Below, in pieces: positions 1-14,236 of a stretch of 64,000 bases of DNA (positions within the stretch are counted from its first letter, which is position 1; each line of letters starts with the position of its first letter). The DNA is from Larus michahellis (taxonomy: Eukaryota; Chordata; Aves; Charadriiformes; Laridae), in assembly GCF_964199755.1 (NCBI RefSeq), contig NC_133930.1:28483571-28547570 (forward strand), read 5' to 3'. The position numbers and the translations under genes were made by a program. Below the pieces are notes generated by a model, which made no database searches, was not told where the DNA came from, and worked only from the letters and a program-made list of their open reading frames with translations.

Positions 1-995
1 TTACAAGAGTAACTGAAAACGCAGCCCCAGCGACAGTGTGAAGGTGTTTACTGGCAAGAATATTAGAATGAAAAAAAATTAGTGGGAAAAGAAAAAGGGA
101 GCATCTAATCACTGTAAGTGGACTTCAGATGATAGATAAAGTTAGGGGAAAACGTACAAGCAAACAAAACCACAGCAGAGCACAATGGACTAAACTTATC
201 CCAAGTATAACTACAGGCAGCTGGCCAGTATCTGGTTGTCAAAATATGTTTAATGGGGAAAGAAAGAAACAAAATAAAATATAAAATCTGTCCTAGAACA
301 CAGCACATTGTTTTTGTTTGGATAAATCAAGATGCCTTCTATAGTGCAATTCTTTGAGATAAGTTACTTCGACTCCAATATCAAGCTATGATTCTCACCA
401 TTTTTGTGCCCTGTTTCATCCCCCTTTATATTTCACAGCATTCTATAAATATCTTATGTGCTATTTGCTTGTGATCAGAGTAAAGAGGCGTTTTAGGAAT
501 TTTTGTACGTATATCACCATGGAAACAAGATACTTGTATACATCTATGATTGCTCCTTCTCTAGAGTAAAAGCCTGCATGATCTGTGCAAACTTATGGCT
601 AATTGTTCTGCATAAGATATGGGTGTCTTATTCCTATTCACTACTTCGGAAATTCATTTGTTTTAATGTAGTTGCACATAGCAAGCTGTAAAGTAGGTTT
701 TATGAACCCAATAACACAGATATAATACTTGAGGAATTCCTTCTGGTTTGGATATATTTATTTTTCCAAACATTTTGTTTGAGAGAAAATGAGATTGCTA
801 TCTGCTGTTTCCTTATTTTTTTGCAGGAAAGCAAAGGGTTGTTGACTTCCTCTCCCCTCCCTTCCTTCCTTCTTTCTGAAGGTACTGTACTCATCTGAAA
901 AAAAGAGAACGAAATGATTGTTCCTGTTCTCTTTCTTAAGTCATTTGAAACACTGTCCCTGCTAGTTTTCTAAGTTTACTGCAATCTCTGCACGG

Positions 996-1028
996 GGGGA
1001 GGGAGAGAGAGGGAGAGAGAGACAGAGA
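996..1028. repeat. GA-rich simple repeat
   Basis: An imperfect GGGAGAGAGA repeat just downstream of a G run. It is low-complexity sequence; possible GAGA-type promoter character is speculation. Confidence 0.85.
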
Positions 1029-1094
1029 TTACCAACATGAGTGCAGGTAGAGAGTTTAGGGCAAGACTCCTTCCAGCTTCAACAACTGGTAAGT
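996..1094 (+). other. Possible ZNF366 leader (first) exon with donor site; weak candidate
   Basis: CTG|GTAAGT at 1088/1089 is a near-perfect splice donor, preceded by a GA-rich tract and an ATG at 1037 in fair context (AACATGA). The 5' boundary is unknown; the coordinates start at the GA tract. At 845-853 ACTTCCTCT, read on the opposite strand, is AGAGGAAGT, which fits an ETS/PU.1 site and would suit a dendritic-cell gene. Splicing 1088 to 19056 would put the 1037 ATG out of frame with the main protein, making a short upstream ORF. No transcript evidence is available. Confidence 0.15.
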
Positions 1095-2120
1095 TAAGTA
1101 AAAATGCTTTTATGGTTAACTCTTTAGAACTACAATGTATATGCTTTTGTATTAAGACAAGGCATTAATCAGATACACACTTAACTGGTAAAAAGATAAT
1201 AACCGTATGCGTTGAGAAGCAGTATATTTACGCTATAGATGCCTATAGTCTGGTTTTTAGATACTCGTGATAATAGCATACAGTTTAACCAATGCAGACA
1301 AGAAAGCGTTTTCCAGTGAGGCTGATAATATTCATAACATAATCTGCTGTGATTTTGCATGTGTGGCTTCTGCTACCAGAATCTTGTTACAGGCGTCACT
1401 AATTTTTTCCTGAATATTTCAGCAAGATTCACTGGGCCATTGCTGAAATAAAGAGAGAAGCTGTGTCATATGCAAATTGATGTATTTCTTATATCATCTG
1501 CCACTACTGAAGTCTGCTCCAACCCACCAACCTGTACTATAACGGGAGAAGAATTACTAGGCTTTTTTTCCCTTCAAACCTTATTGTGTTTATGATTACA
1601 CATGTTTATCTCTACTCATCTGTGTATATGATCAGTCTAGGAACAGTGACATTTAAGACATGATAGTTACAGGTTGTCACTTGAAAAAAATAGAAAAAGT
1701 TCATGTTGTGTAGTATATAACAACACAAAGGCTGATCACCAGCATCAGTAATAGGATGTACTCAAATGTTTATTTGTTGTTTCCACTGTTGTAGATACCA
1801 ATAATATTTTTCATGTTGGGCATAAATGTATCAGAAGTGGTGAGTAAAATGAGGGATTGAATGCAAGAGTATGTTTCAAATATTGGAAGAGACAAATCCT
1901 CCCCCATGCTTTTATAAAAGCAGAATGCAGAGGTGAGGGGAAGAATTAGGACAGGTGTCCATTTGTCTGCAGGAGGAGAGTTGGTCGTCTTCTGATCCAG
2001 TATTTCCTTAACCTGTCACTCTCTGAAGTGCAGGGTCCTCTGTAGGATGCCCGGAGCCTGGATAGAGCAGCTCCAAATGGCGGGCCAGCATCACCGAAGG
2101 CTGGCAGGCAGCTCAAGCTG

Positions 2121-2181
2121 TCCTGCTCTCACTCCCACTCCCATTCCCATTCCCACTCCTGCTCCCGCTCCTGCTCCCACC
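2121..2181. repeat. Imperfect CTCCCA/CTCCTG hexamer repeat, pyrimidine-rich
   Basis: About ten copies of a C/T-rich hexamer (ACTCCC, ATTCCC, GCTCCC and GCTCCT variants) inside a locally GC-rich stretch, roughly 2030-2240. Read as protein it gives a repeated PTPIPIPTPAPAPAP-like run, a typical artefact of such repeats. Confidence 0.85.
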
Positions 2182-5100
2182 GGGGCACCTGGGCTGCGTT
2201 TCCTCCCCGGACAGCCCTCTGCTCCCACCAACTAGTGGAAAGAATTTTCTTCCACCTCTATCTGCTGTCTCTCTGCAAATTTTTCCATAGGAAGGAGTGA
2301 TCTACCCCAAATTCAGCCCGATTTCTGGGTAAGTTGTAGATTCCCTTCGCTTTGGGAGCAGCAGATGGGTTCTGCCAAAGTAGGTGGAAATACCTTGTTT
2401 TTCAAACTCTGTAGCTTAACGTTGCACCTCGGTCTAGTTTGGTACCAATTATTAGGTTTATTTCGTTATACTTAACTCACAAAGAATCCTCTGCTAATAG
2501 AAAGTAAATGCCAGATGTTGCCATGAAAACTGCTTGCCACATCTTTCGCTCAGGATACCTGGGTTTATGTTTTACGTGACTAAATACTGATTCATATTAC
2601 AGAGGTGATTTGGACAGCTATTCTGACAGTTACATGCCAAACATCTGGAAAATCACCTTTTAATTCAAGTGAAAAGTAGAGGAGTCTCCTAAACATTAAA
2701 AAAATACCTAAGCTCTGTATTTGTAGTGGTATTTTGCTCTAATTGTGGAGTGTTAGTCTGGATTGCAATCACCTGTGAGTTTTGATCTGGTTAGTTCAGA
2801 AGTTCAGTTTACGATGTAGGTAAGAGCCAGTTGCAGCCTTTAGTTACAGATTTTGCTTCTGAAGATACTAAATATTAATGTATTCTTGATTTGGGCCATT
2901 TATAAGATAGATTCTTTCTCTGACAGATTGTCTGAAATACATAAAGAAGAATATGTGTCTCCATAGTATATATTCATAGTAGGGGGCCAAAAGCAGTACG
3001 TGCTACTTGTAAACCCATTCCCCAATAACAACTACACAGAAAAAGCAGTTTTAAAGGAATGCTTAATAACTTGACGGTAAAAAATAGACCTTGAATTTTG
3101 AAATTCATTCTTAGATTTCACCTATCAGGTTTACTTTTCCTTCAAATAATGCATCTTTGCAATCATTTGGAATTTTCCTCTTTTCACATGGTGTAATTTA
3201 TTGCTGGGATAAGTGTAACATGATTTAGTATAGTGGTAATTTGTAACACTACTACTATCTTTCTCGAAGTGTCAGGAATAGGAGATTTTCAGCTGATGTG
3301 TTATCCTTATCCTACACTGATGAGATATTTACAAGCAGAGAAGGGTAAAGTCCGAGGCTGGATTGAGTACAGATCGACTACGAGCTTATGGCACAAATTA
3401 AATGTTTGTGAAATGAATTTTCAGTTTTTCACCCCACCATTGTAAAAAAATAATAAAAATTGAAGCAATAAGCCAAGAACAAAAAGAGAGAGGGTCTGTT
3501 TATTTTGCTTAAAGTCTTATTGCTTCTATTGCTAAAAGCCATATGTAAGTATGTAGCATACATAAGTAAAAGGTCAGTCACAGTTTATATTCTCCCAGAG
3601 AATTCTTTAAAGTTATTATTTCCATTTGATATGTTCTCAATTATAATGGAACAAAATACAGACAGATTTTGCTTTTGTTCTGAAAAATAAAAACTACACC
3701 AATGACAGCAAAGATGTTACAGAATCAAGTTGTAGCCCGCAGACATTCCAAGTTAACAGGTCTGATTCAAAAAGCCTAGAAACTGATAGGAGTCTTTCTG
3801 CAAATGTCAACTGACGTTTTATATTTAGGACCAGCTTCTTTAATGGTGAAAACTGTTGAGAACGTGAGTTTGCGATACAGAAGAGTAACACTGAGTTACA
3901 TTCCTAGTAACATTTTGGCATCTCTAATATAGATTTTTGACCAGCAGATAATTTGAATCTTTGAATTTTAAGGAGTTCTGAATTGTTTTCACATTCTTTC
4001 AAACAAGCACATCAATAAGAGCCTTGCATTAGGACTATCTGGATGTAGAGCAGATACTGGTGGACTGAGAGGCAAAATGTGCATCTCACAGATGAATATA
4101 TTGGCATGTTTTTAGGTGCCATTTCTAGTAGCGCCAGATAGATATTCAGGATTTAGAATGGGAGAAGCACAGGGGGGTGAATCAGTGTAGCAACCCAAGA
4201 TAAGCCTCGTATACAGAGGCAGGAGAGCATGGATTACCCCAGATAGCACTTATATTGCTTCCAGTCTTTGATATTACAAAGCCTCAATGATGCAGAAAGG
4301 CATCTGTCTGAATGGACCACTCCACTCAGCCAGTTGTCTCTGCAGAACACCACCCCCAGAAACAAAAGCTGTAAAGGCTGCATAAGGTAATAATTTTTTT
4401 CTGTAGCCATGGTTTAAGGATACAACTCAGGCAAAGGGGTGTAAGGAAAAGTAGCTTCTTATTCATTCATAAGAAATGATCCATAGCTTTTGAGCACTAA
4501 TGCATGTTTCCCAGAAGTAATTAATCCAATGAAACAAACTGCTTCTTCAAACAGACCTTAGACTACTACATACAGTTATAAAAATGTTCATTTGTTTGAG
4601 GGACTAATTTTATACCCCAACCGATTTTTAAAAATAGGTCACCTGTTAAAAGCAAATGAGCATTTTCTTCTTAAATGCAGTAGTTTTCCCCATTCTAATT
4701 TACCATCCCAGAAGACCACTGAAAGGGAAGGAAAGTCAACTTGGAAAAGAAAGAATTATAGAGAGACAAATAATGTGAAGCCTCTAAAAAGAAAGAAACA
4801 AGTCTGGAAAAAAAATTTCCCTGGGGTTATCTTCTTTCTGCTGAAAGGCTGATATTCCGAAACTGAGACTACAATTCTCTATTGCTGTTAAAATGCAGTA
4901 GAATTTTATGGATGATATTCACATTTTCATGCAGTGAAGAAGCCTAAGTTAATACTTATTGGTTATTTGAAACACGTATTGAACTGCATGCTGGATGTCT
5001 GATTTTTCTTTATGTCCGTCTGGCGGGGACTAGTCCTTCTTGCCTGCCTTCTAAAATACTAATGATCCAATGAAAAATATTATTTAATCTTTGTTTAAGT

Positions 5101-8100
5101 CCCTTCCAAACTTAATATGTGGGTGACTTGCTTTTGTAAAACAAATGGTTTCATACTAGTTTTACCCTGATCTTGATTAGCAAATCGCAGTATTTTCCTT
5201 CTATATCAACAATGCTTAATATATTGTAAAGAATTCTGATGTCACTGGAAGTAATTAAGCTAAGTAATCATATATTAAAAGAAAATGTTTTCGTGCTCTG
5301 AAGGTTACGGGAAGAAATTATGTGAATAGCTGTGGGTTTTTTTTACCTTCACTCCTTATTTCCTGCCTTGTATGTTGGAAAAACATGTTATTAATTATTT
5401 GAATGAAGGAAGAAAAAAAATATTACTTTCTCTTCCCTCTCTCTTCTACTGTGAAAGCTAAAGCACTGACACATTTTCCTTCTACTTTGTGGGTGTGCAT
5501 GAATTCATGTCATTTAAAAGAAAAAACTTAGGACAAAAAGTGTGTTTCCTGAAAACCTATTTTCCCTTTGCCAATATTCATAAAAAGTAAAGCTGGAAAC
5601 ATCCAACTTTCTGGCTGCTTATGCTCATTAGCAGCACTGGAATTCAGAGAACACTGGAAAAATACAAATGTCCATTGAATCTGAAGGTTCATTTAATTGC
5701 AAAAGCTACAAGGTAAACTGAGTCTCATACATTGATAACATCACGTTTTGCTAAAGAATTGGAGATAGGTGCAACTGATTTGAAATTGCAAGCAAGGCTA
5801 TGAGAAGCGTTATAGATTTTTAGCTGTCATTCTTAGATGATGCTGTACTACAAGGAATACTAATGCACAGCAAGCAGGCATTGCTCCTGTGTCTGGAGGC
5901 CTGATGAAGAATAGAAACCCCCTCATTTCTCTGTGTGGAAAGAATTTCACAGGGAGGTGTTCCCAGGGTGGAGGAGCAGGTGTGGTGGCTCTGGGATGGG
6001 AACATGCGGCTTTGCCCCTTCTCGGCGAGCAGCTTACCCTGACACCAGGCCCTCTGATAACCCGCAAATGTGTTGGCTGGGAGGGACAAGATGACTTCCA
6101 GTCTTCCTCTTCACTGGTTTAACAAACCAGCTGTTCCTGACTGTGCAAGAGCCACTTATGCTTCGGTCTTCTCTCGTTAGGATTGCAGTGTAACTGTTAG
6201 ACTCTTTTTGCAGTGATGAAAGACCTTTTGTTTTGTGTAAGGCTCTATGCTGGATCTGCTACTAAAGACTTTGTAAACTGGAGAACAGTATGTGCTCTTA
6301 CCAACACCTGATACACTAGATTTAAACCAAACTTGAATATACCTAGTCTAAAGATATCCAGGAAGAACACATCGGAATACAGTTATGATTTCAGGTTTAG
6401 TCCTCTCTCTGAGGTTCTTTCTAAAGTAAGTAGCATTTCAGCCTGATGTTTTGGCTTCAGGTAAAACTTACTTAAAGTATTATTTGAAAAGAAGGTGTCT
6501 CTCATACAGTACTTCCAGGTAGCATGATATTTGTCTACCTGTCTACTTTTTCTTAAAAAGTATTTAGAATACATGTGTAAAGAAAACAATATCAGGAGGT
6601 GAAAAGGGATGACCTGTTTTTAGAGCATCTCTCAGCTCCAAAGGAACAGCAGAACTTGTTTGAACCATCTGGTAGGCACCAGCTCACGCTGGGTTGGTTC
6701 CCGAATGCAGGTTGATGAAGCTACAGAGAGTGTCCTCTATTTGTCCAGAACTACTGTCCTGTGATAGGAATTCCAAAAAACTGTAGAAGACCTCCTGGAA
6801 GACCAAGTAGGCAACAATGTGCTTGGAAGTTTACCAGCAACTAAACCCATCTGTTTATAAAGGTGCAGGAAAATATTTTTCCCGTAGCACCATGGCAAGG
6901 AATCACACCGGCACGAGTGTTATATCAAATAGTTTTTCTGCATAATGCTGCACTCACAATATGAAGTCATCAAGGTTTCCAGAATAATTTTATATGTCTG
7001 TAGGTAGCATTTTACCTACTTACGAGGATGCTATGGAAGCAGTCACATGCATCAGAGAAATTGTGCCGACTGACTCCTCTTCCATATCTCCTCTTCCCTC
7101 TGCCAGAAAAAATCAAAATTAATAAAAATTAAGCCTTATGATCCCAAATACATTAATTTCTTCTTTTCATGTCCCACAAAAAGGGACCCCTCCCTAATCC
7201 TAAACCACAGGTAAAGAAATGCAATTGAACAGATATTACTAGATTCTGTAGGCAAATGATCAAGGCTCAGAATTCCCTCTATTGACTGCAGTGAAGATTT
7301 TCACCAGCTCATTCACTACTGGACACAGAAAAATGCGTGAACAGGCACACAGTGGAAGGCACCCAACGTGGTTAGGACAGTAAGTCAGAACAGGATTCAC
7401 ACAACTCTTTCTTTTTTCTCTGGGTAATGTCCCTCTGCCCATACCACAGACTTGTCTGCTATTCCTCCCAAAACACAGCAGTAATTTCTACCAAATCTTC
7501 CAGGTTTTTGTACGTGGAACTTGGCTTTTTTCCAGGGAAAAAGCCCTGAATAGAAAGATTAGGAAGGATTGAGACAAAGAGTTCTTTTAATATATAAGGT
7601 TTTTTTTTACAAAACTTCTTTTTGTATTGCTGGTTGGCTACTCTTAGTCATGGGGTAGAGTCACAGTGGTTTGATGATTTTTTTTTTATTGTTTCTTTTT
7701 TCTTGTGATGAAAATCTGAACTGAGTTGTTATCCAGAACTAGCCTTTGGCATCACTAACAGAAGACGTAGTACTAGAGTGGTTTGGGAAATGTTCAAATT
7801 TCAGATTTCAAATTATCTTGAGTTTCTTCTCACTTTCTCTCTCTTTTTTTTTTTTTGGCAAAAAAAATAATTTCTAAATTCTTATTTGTTTGTAACTCTA
7901 GTGTCTGTTCCAGTATCTGCTGATGACATTTGGCTAAGTCTGAGCTGCCATTCCCACTCCGTATGCTAGTTTATTGAATTCAGTAAAACTGGCATTTTAA
8001 AGCTGTTTCAGTTTTAAATAATTAACCTCAAGAATTTCTCCCTGTTAGTTAATTTACATAGAGACTTGTTTCCCAGTTGATCAAAATCACAGAAGCGATA

Positions 8101-11100
8101 TCAAATTTATATTAAATTTAAGACCTTCTTCAGTTGTGGCAACAAACTAATTATTATTTTTAAAACTTTCTAGAAGTTAACAAAATAATATGCAGGATGC
8201 ATTTTGGGATCAGAGAAGGAATGCATTTGATTTTTGCTGTTCAATCAAGGACAAGGTTCAAGTTTGGCATCACAGGTGGAGGGTAAAGTCAGAGGGCAAG
8301 TTATCTTTGCAGACACTTCAGATGATCAGTCAAAAGTGCCATTTTATGCTGGAACTGAAGACCTAAGCACATTTCGTTTTAAACAAAATAAACTGATTTT
8401 AAAAAATGAAACCTCATTTGAATGCAATTGTGAGACGTAAGTGAAGGTGATAATTTTTCTGAATGATAAAGACACATGCAGCATCGTTTCAATGCTTTAA
8501 CACAGATTTTATGCTCTGGCAGTCTGGAAAGCAGTGCTCCCTAATCCCAGTGCAGACATATCAAAAGTAGTTTCCTCCAATGCCCCAGTAAACAGCCATT
8601 TTTAACTCTGTCTCATTGCTCATGTTTCCTAATTTTTTTTCTATTTGGGTATTAACTGAATAAACACAGTGGTGTCCTAGGAATGGCACTTACATCTCTA
8701 ATTCCTTTGCTATGTTTCCTATTGAACTTCTGTTCAGAGGGAAATGCCTAAGTCACTACTGAACCAGCTTAATTGCAAGTGAGTAATAGAGGTTAATAGG
8801 GATTAATCAGTCTTTTCAGCCAAGCAGCTTTTCCAGCAAGAATTCTGGTCAAATTTCAGCTGAAATCATATTTATTCATCTTTCCTAAATGATTAGGAAA
8901 ACATCATCTGTTAATTGCTTTTAATGAACTGAACACCAAGAGAAGTGTCCAGTAACAGATATACTTTTCCTAATTCTGTCAGTTTCTGGATGAAATCCTC
9001 TTCTTTCAGTTCCTATAGGATATAGCATGTCTTACTGGAACACACGATACCTACCACTTCAGTAACCTTCAGTTTCACTATGAGTTTTGAATTATGTGAA
9101 ACAAAGAACTGAATGCAAAATACATACAAAAAGCAGTGGTCCTGCTGAAAACTAATAATACTGCCCCATGTTTAATAAAAGTAGATTTTCATTTAAAAAC
9201 TAATCTGTTTTGGAGCCTTTATATGAAAACTCTCCCATATAAGCCCCTCTTTGAGCACACGTGCTCATTTTGCCTGGTACTTTCTTTTTTGAGATACCTG
9301 TTGCTTTTCATGGGCAATGCCCAGAAGGTGCAATTAACTGCTAATGGTGTAGGAGGGTGCCAGTGGACTTGAAGAACCAAGGCTGAAGGTGCCCCTTAGC
9401 TACCCTTTAAGATAACAAAGTGATGGCAGAAGATCAGACCATCTCTCTGGCCTCCATAGAGGTGATAACAACACTGGGATTACAGTAGGAAGGAAAGCTC
9501 AATCTATTTCCTTTTTAAAGGTCATGAATGCCAGTGAAAGGTTTACTTTCAAAACAACAGCTTGAGCAGGACAGCATGAGGGTTATGGAAGGGCATGCTT
9601 TTTTGATCATTCTAATTTTGGGTGTTCTGCATAGCTCTGCTATTTGTTTTAAAACAATACTACTGTACACCTCAAAACCCCTCTGTCTCTGCTTCACTCT
9701 ATAGTGTTAGATGGTTGTGCTTTGTAGATGGAAAGATTATGTCTTAAGTGTTCTTTCGGGGACTACACACTCTATTCAATGTTACTATTTTACTACCAGA
9801 TTCTTCCTTGTACTTATATTATTTTTCTGTTCTTCTGTTCACCTTGTCTCATAATATCTGTATGGTAAGCAAAAAAAAATCATAAAACTGTATTAGTGTT
9901 GTTAGATAATTTTCCAGAGGAAAAACTATTTAATCCATAGGATTCCTATGGTGCCAAAAATGTACTATTTCAATTTGCAGGGGCAGATAGGGAAGTAGAC
10001 AGGAAACAAGGATGGAGCGATAGGACTTCTATAAACAGTGATTAAAATGACTCCACATACTTTATAAAGGCAGGGGCACATCCATGGTTCCAGCTGCTGA
10101 CATGAGAGCTCCTTATCCACTTAAGAAAAGGAAGAAATTTTTCTTATTGACATCACCTCATAACAGGCAAATCCCAAATCTTGTTCTCAGTGACACCTCA
10201 GATTTTCCATAATGGTTTCAGTACAACATGGATGATGCCAGGGAGAGAATTAGGACAGTTACTTAGGATGAACTACTGCCATTGTTTCACTGAGTAATTA
10301 ACTGAGCTGGCCAACCCATCGTTAATTCCTATAACTGGTGAGGGCAGGATCAAATTGCATTTCCACACAGTTTGCTGGCACCAGTTAAACTGCACATTTG
10401 AAGCTCTACTACTGTATGTGTTGCCGATGTCACCATCATGTCCAATCTGGCCTTGTCAGCCCTGAACTCTGGGCAGGGTCTGGAAATTCAGTATACCTGT
10501 GCCCAAATGCTCTTGGGTCAGGACAGAGGCAGCTGCCTAGAGATTTGGTGGGGAGATGGAAAGTGGGTCACGAATGGAATAACCTACAGTACATATGAAT
10601 TTCAGGGGACTTTAAGGAGAAGAAATAGCAGTGTTTCAGGGAGATGTAGATTGAGAAGAGCGTCGATGGGCATCTGTCCTCCTGCACAGTGCAGCGCTCA
10701 CTGCCCTGGCTCCTCTCTGAATCTCTAGGTGTGCAAGATGCTCCATCAAAACACCCAGAGATATCCCACTTCCCCAGGACGCAGTACCTATCTCCATATG
10801 CCCCTCAGACCCCAAGGAACAGTTATCTTTGGATTTTTGTATTAAATAACTTTTATCCACATTCGTCATCCATGGAATAGGGAAAAATCAGAATGCAACA
10901 TCTTTGGATGAGGAAATCTGAGTCACAGAAAGCTGGAGGCCTGAAGACCATGCGGGAAAGTTGTCATGATACTCTTTCCTATTTCTTGTATTCTTCAGAA
11001 GACCAGTATCTTGGGTTAGCTGCACTACTAGCCTGAGCTGATATGTCTGGTTTTACATCCTCCAGTACCTCACCAGCAGCTCTGTTTCAGGCTATAATTA

Positions 11101-14100
11101 GCATGTTTCTGTGGAGGGAAAGGCGAGAGGCAGGGCCAGAGCCCACCGTGTTGTGGGCAGATGGGGCAGAGCTGTGCTGTAGACACAGAGGCAGAGATCT
11201 GCCAGCCAACGCCTGTTCCCTCTCCCCTTCCTCCCCACCCCAAAGCAGCCTTGAATTCCCTGCTGGTACTAGAGAATCAGGCACCTGGAGGAATAATCTG
11301 CTGTGCCTTGCAGGCTCCCACCATGTGTAGCTGTGGTCTGGGGGGGTGTTGTGTAAACAGATAACACTTCAGAGCATGTGAACTTAACATCCACTTTGTT
11401 ATCCAGGTTACCTATGTGTTGCTGACCATTTTAGTAGATAGAATAGAGAAGCAGAGAGGGAATGAACCACAGATGGAATAGAGAAGTGAAGTGGAAAGAA
11501 AACATAAGAGAAGAACTAAGAAAACTCACAAAGAGGAAGAAAAAAGGAAAAAAGGAGAAAAGAGGACAAGGAAAGGAGAAATAAAGAGCCAAACCAGCAG
11601 CAAGCCTAAACTGTACTCAAAGGGGATTTCATATGTACATTGAGATGATGATGGATGTTCCACGAGGCTAAAGTACTGCTAGGGCCATTACCGATAAGGC
11701 CCTATTGCAGACATTGATTGGTTAACACAGGCATGCTGCTCTGTGACCTCCACCCAACTGTCTTGTTAGGCAACAGAATAGTAGTGAAAATGATTGCAAA
11801 GGCTTTGCTAAACTAAGGTCAAAGCACACACAAAAGCAATGTGAGGGATTGTAAACCATTTTGCTAAACCGAGAACACCAGGCATTTTTTTTTTTTTAAT
11901 CTAATCATTGCCACCATTGAAAAGCAAATTATGCTATAAACCACTCTATAAGCACATCTGATGCCACAAACAGTGCCCCAGCTTTGGCAGCGTGTGTGGT
12001 GGGACTGCTCCAAACTTTCAGCAGAGGAAATCTCAGAATCTAGTTTAACTCTTTCAAAAATTATTAAAACAAAAATGGACTGTAAGTTATGGAAAAGTGA
12101 ATGTGCATTCACTCTGATACCATTTTAAGCATTTTCTCTCTTACAAGAAATACCAAAGTAACTAGACTCCTATAAAAGTTCGCATAGTGTCTTGTTCCCT
12201 GAAAACTGAGCACAAAACCAAGTTACACATATATTGAAGATAATTCCAAAAGCCACTCTAGTGGCAGTGCAAGCAAATGGGTATGTTTCCTACACTTTTT
12301 TATTTCCCAGCTAATATAAAACAAAAATGATGTAAGTTAAAATGTTAAAATTTGGGAATAACGAAGACAACACAGGGAGGGTATTTCTATTGCAGAGTTT
12401 TCTGAGAGAAGACCCATTTCTTTACGTTGGTGTCATCTCGCAGACAATATTAATGCAGCTACACTACATAGGGAAACCCCCAAAGCAGAAGGAATATCTA
12501 AAATGATCAAACTTCAAACATGAAGCAAAGAAGACATGCCGTAACGGTCAGTGAAGGAAAAAAAATTTTGAAAAATCTTTGAAAGTTCATTGCTTGTTGC
12601 ATCTGTTTACTGTGTCCTGTTAAGCTGTTTAAATGTGTCAGATTTTTAGTCAATTAAGTTTCTTAGGTGTGTTATTGTATGATTTCCATTAAGTTTGTCT
12701 GCAAAAGTTACCATCTGCTAACATATTGTCTTAGGACATAAGTTATTTTTTTCCATATGTGTGCAATACAGTTGTCAAAAGTATCAAATTTTGGTCATGG
12801 CATAGACGGGTTCATATCTCATTGGGCAACACAAGCCATAACAAATAATAAGGAAAATTGTGAAGGATTAGTTTCAGAGTTTATTAGAAATCTTTCCATA
12901 GGCCTTAGTGAGCTCTGATTATGCCCTGGGAAGAGTTACCAAGGTTACCAGTTTTCCTTATCAAGCATTTGCTGAGAAAAAAAACACATTTGTTGATGGA
13001 AAGAAGAAGTTTTATCCTGAAGCCTGACACCAGCAGACGAAGGTAATTTCCCAGGGAGAAGTGAAAAGACACCAAGCTCCTCACTACTATCATACTAATG
13101 TAGGAAGAAAAAACCTGATCTCGTCCACTTCTTGTTTTCAGTCATTCCAGATCATTTTCATGAACAGTTGTTTACTTGTTTCCAATTCCAATTCTGTTAA
13201 AGATGGTAATCCAAAAAGGGAAGAGAAATATTTATGGCAATATCTTTATCTTGATAGTGTTTTCCATTTAGGCAGTCACATCTGTCTAATAAATGGCATG
13301 AGACAAAAGCCTTATCTCAGAAGACAATTAAGCTGATAGTTAAATCATAGATTTAGTTTGACACCAGGTCTACATGCATGTGAGAGAGAGAAGAAGTGTT
13401 TTTAGAAGTGGTATTGGAAAAGACTTGACTAAACTCCACAAGCCTATTATTCCCAGCTCAGGCCTGCTTTTTTTTAAGGCTTCCCCAACATTTGAGTCTT
13501 CCGAATCAGTATCTGCACTCATTGATTTTGGATACTTTCCATAAATCCATGTTTATTTTTGCAAAGTAGTCCAAATGTCTGTCTTCTCTAGGCTCCACAC
13601 TGTGGCAGAAAAAGTGGTGCCTTCATTTAAAATGTAAATCATCCTTTAGGTTATCTTCAAATAATGTAGCATAAGGACTTCAAGGCTGATTTGGGTCTAT
13701 TAACATATACTCAGTTTATATCTAACATGTACTCAGTTTATGTCCATAAAACATAACATACACTCACTATATGTTAATGGAGTCCATTTTTCAAATTCTT
13801 GTGCTTGAAGTGTGGATATTTATACTTGGAGAACATGGGTGGAAAACACACTTTGCCTGGACTTCTCTAAAGGAAAAGAGAGTAGGGTTGACACTGATTT
13901 TAAAGACACACTGGTATGGATTTCAACGTGTTCTTTTGCCTTCTACCCTCCTCTAATGACTGTAATCACTCAAGCCTGGACTAAATAAAGTGCCTTAATT
14001 TGAAAAAAAAATACAATAATCCATTATTGAATAACAATGGCAATTTGAACCAATATATAGTGAGCCTAGTATTGAAATAATTCTAAACCTTTTGAGCATA

Positions 14101-14174
14101 TTTAGAATTTCTGCATCATTCACCAAGGCAGCACCTACAAACAAAAATCTGACTGTACAAATGACAAGCAGGTG

Positions 14175-14236
14175 CACAGATTTTACAGAAATGGGACATT
14201 GTTATCATCTAGTCCAACTTTTTACTCAAGGGAGGC
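14175..14236 (-). mobile_element. Probable old CR1 LINE remnant
   Basis: The phrase GGGACATTGTTATCATCTAGTCCAA[CT] followed by CTCAAGG resembles the antisense CR1 3' consensus (rapid fall-off after 'catctagtccaac'). The fragment is only about 60 bases, so this is tentative. Confidence 0.45.

Noticed and set aside
2047-2235. Proline/alanine-rich open frame near 2 kb
   Set aside because: Its distinctive part comes from the CTCCCA hexamer repeat, which gives such runs in any frame. No splice or promoter support.
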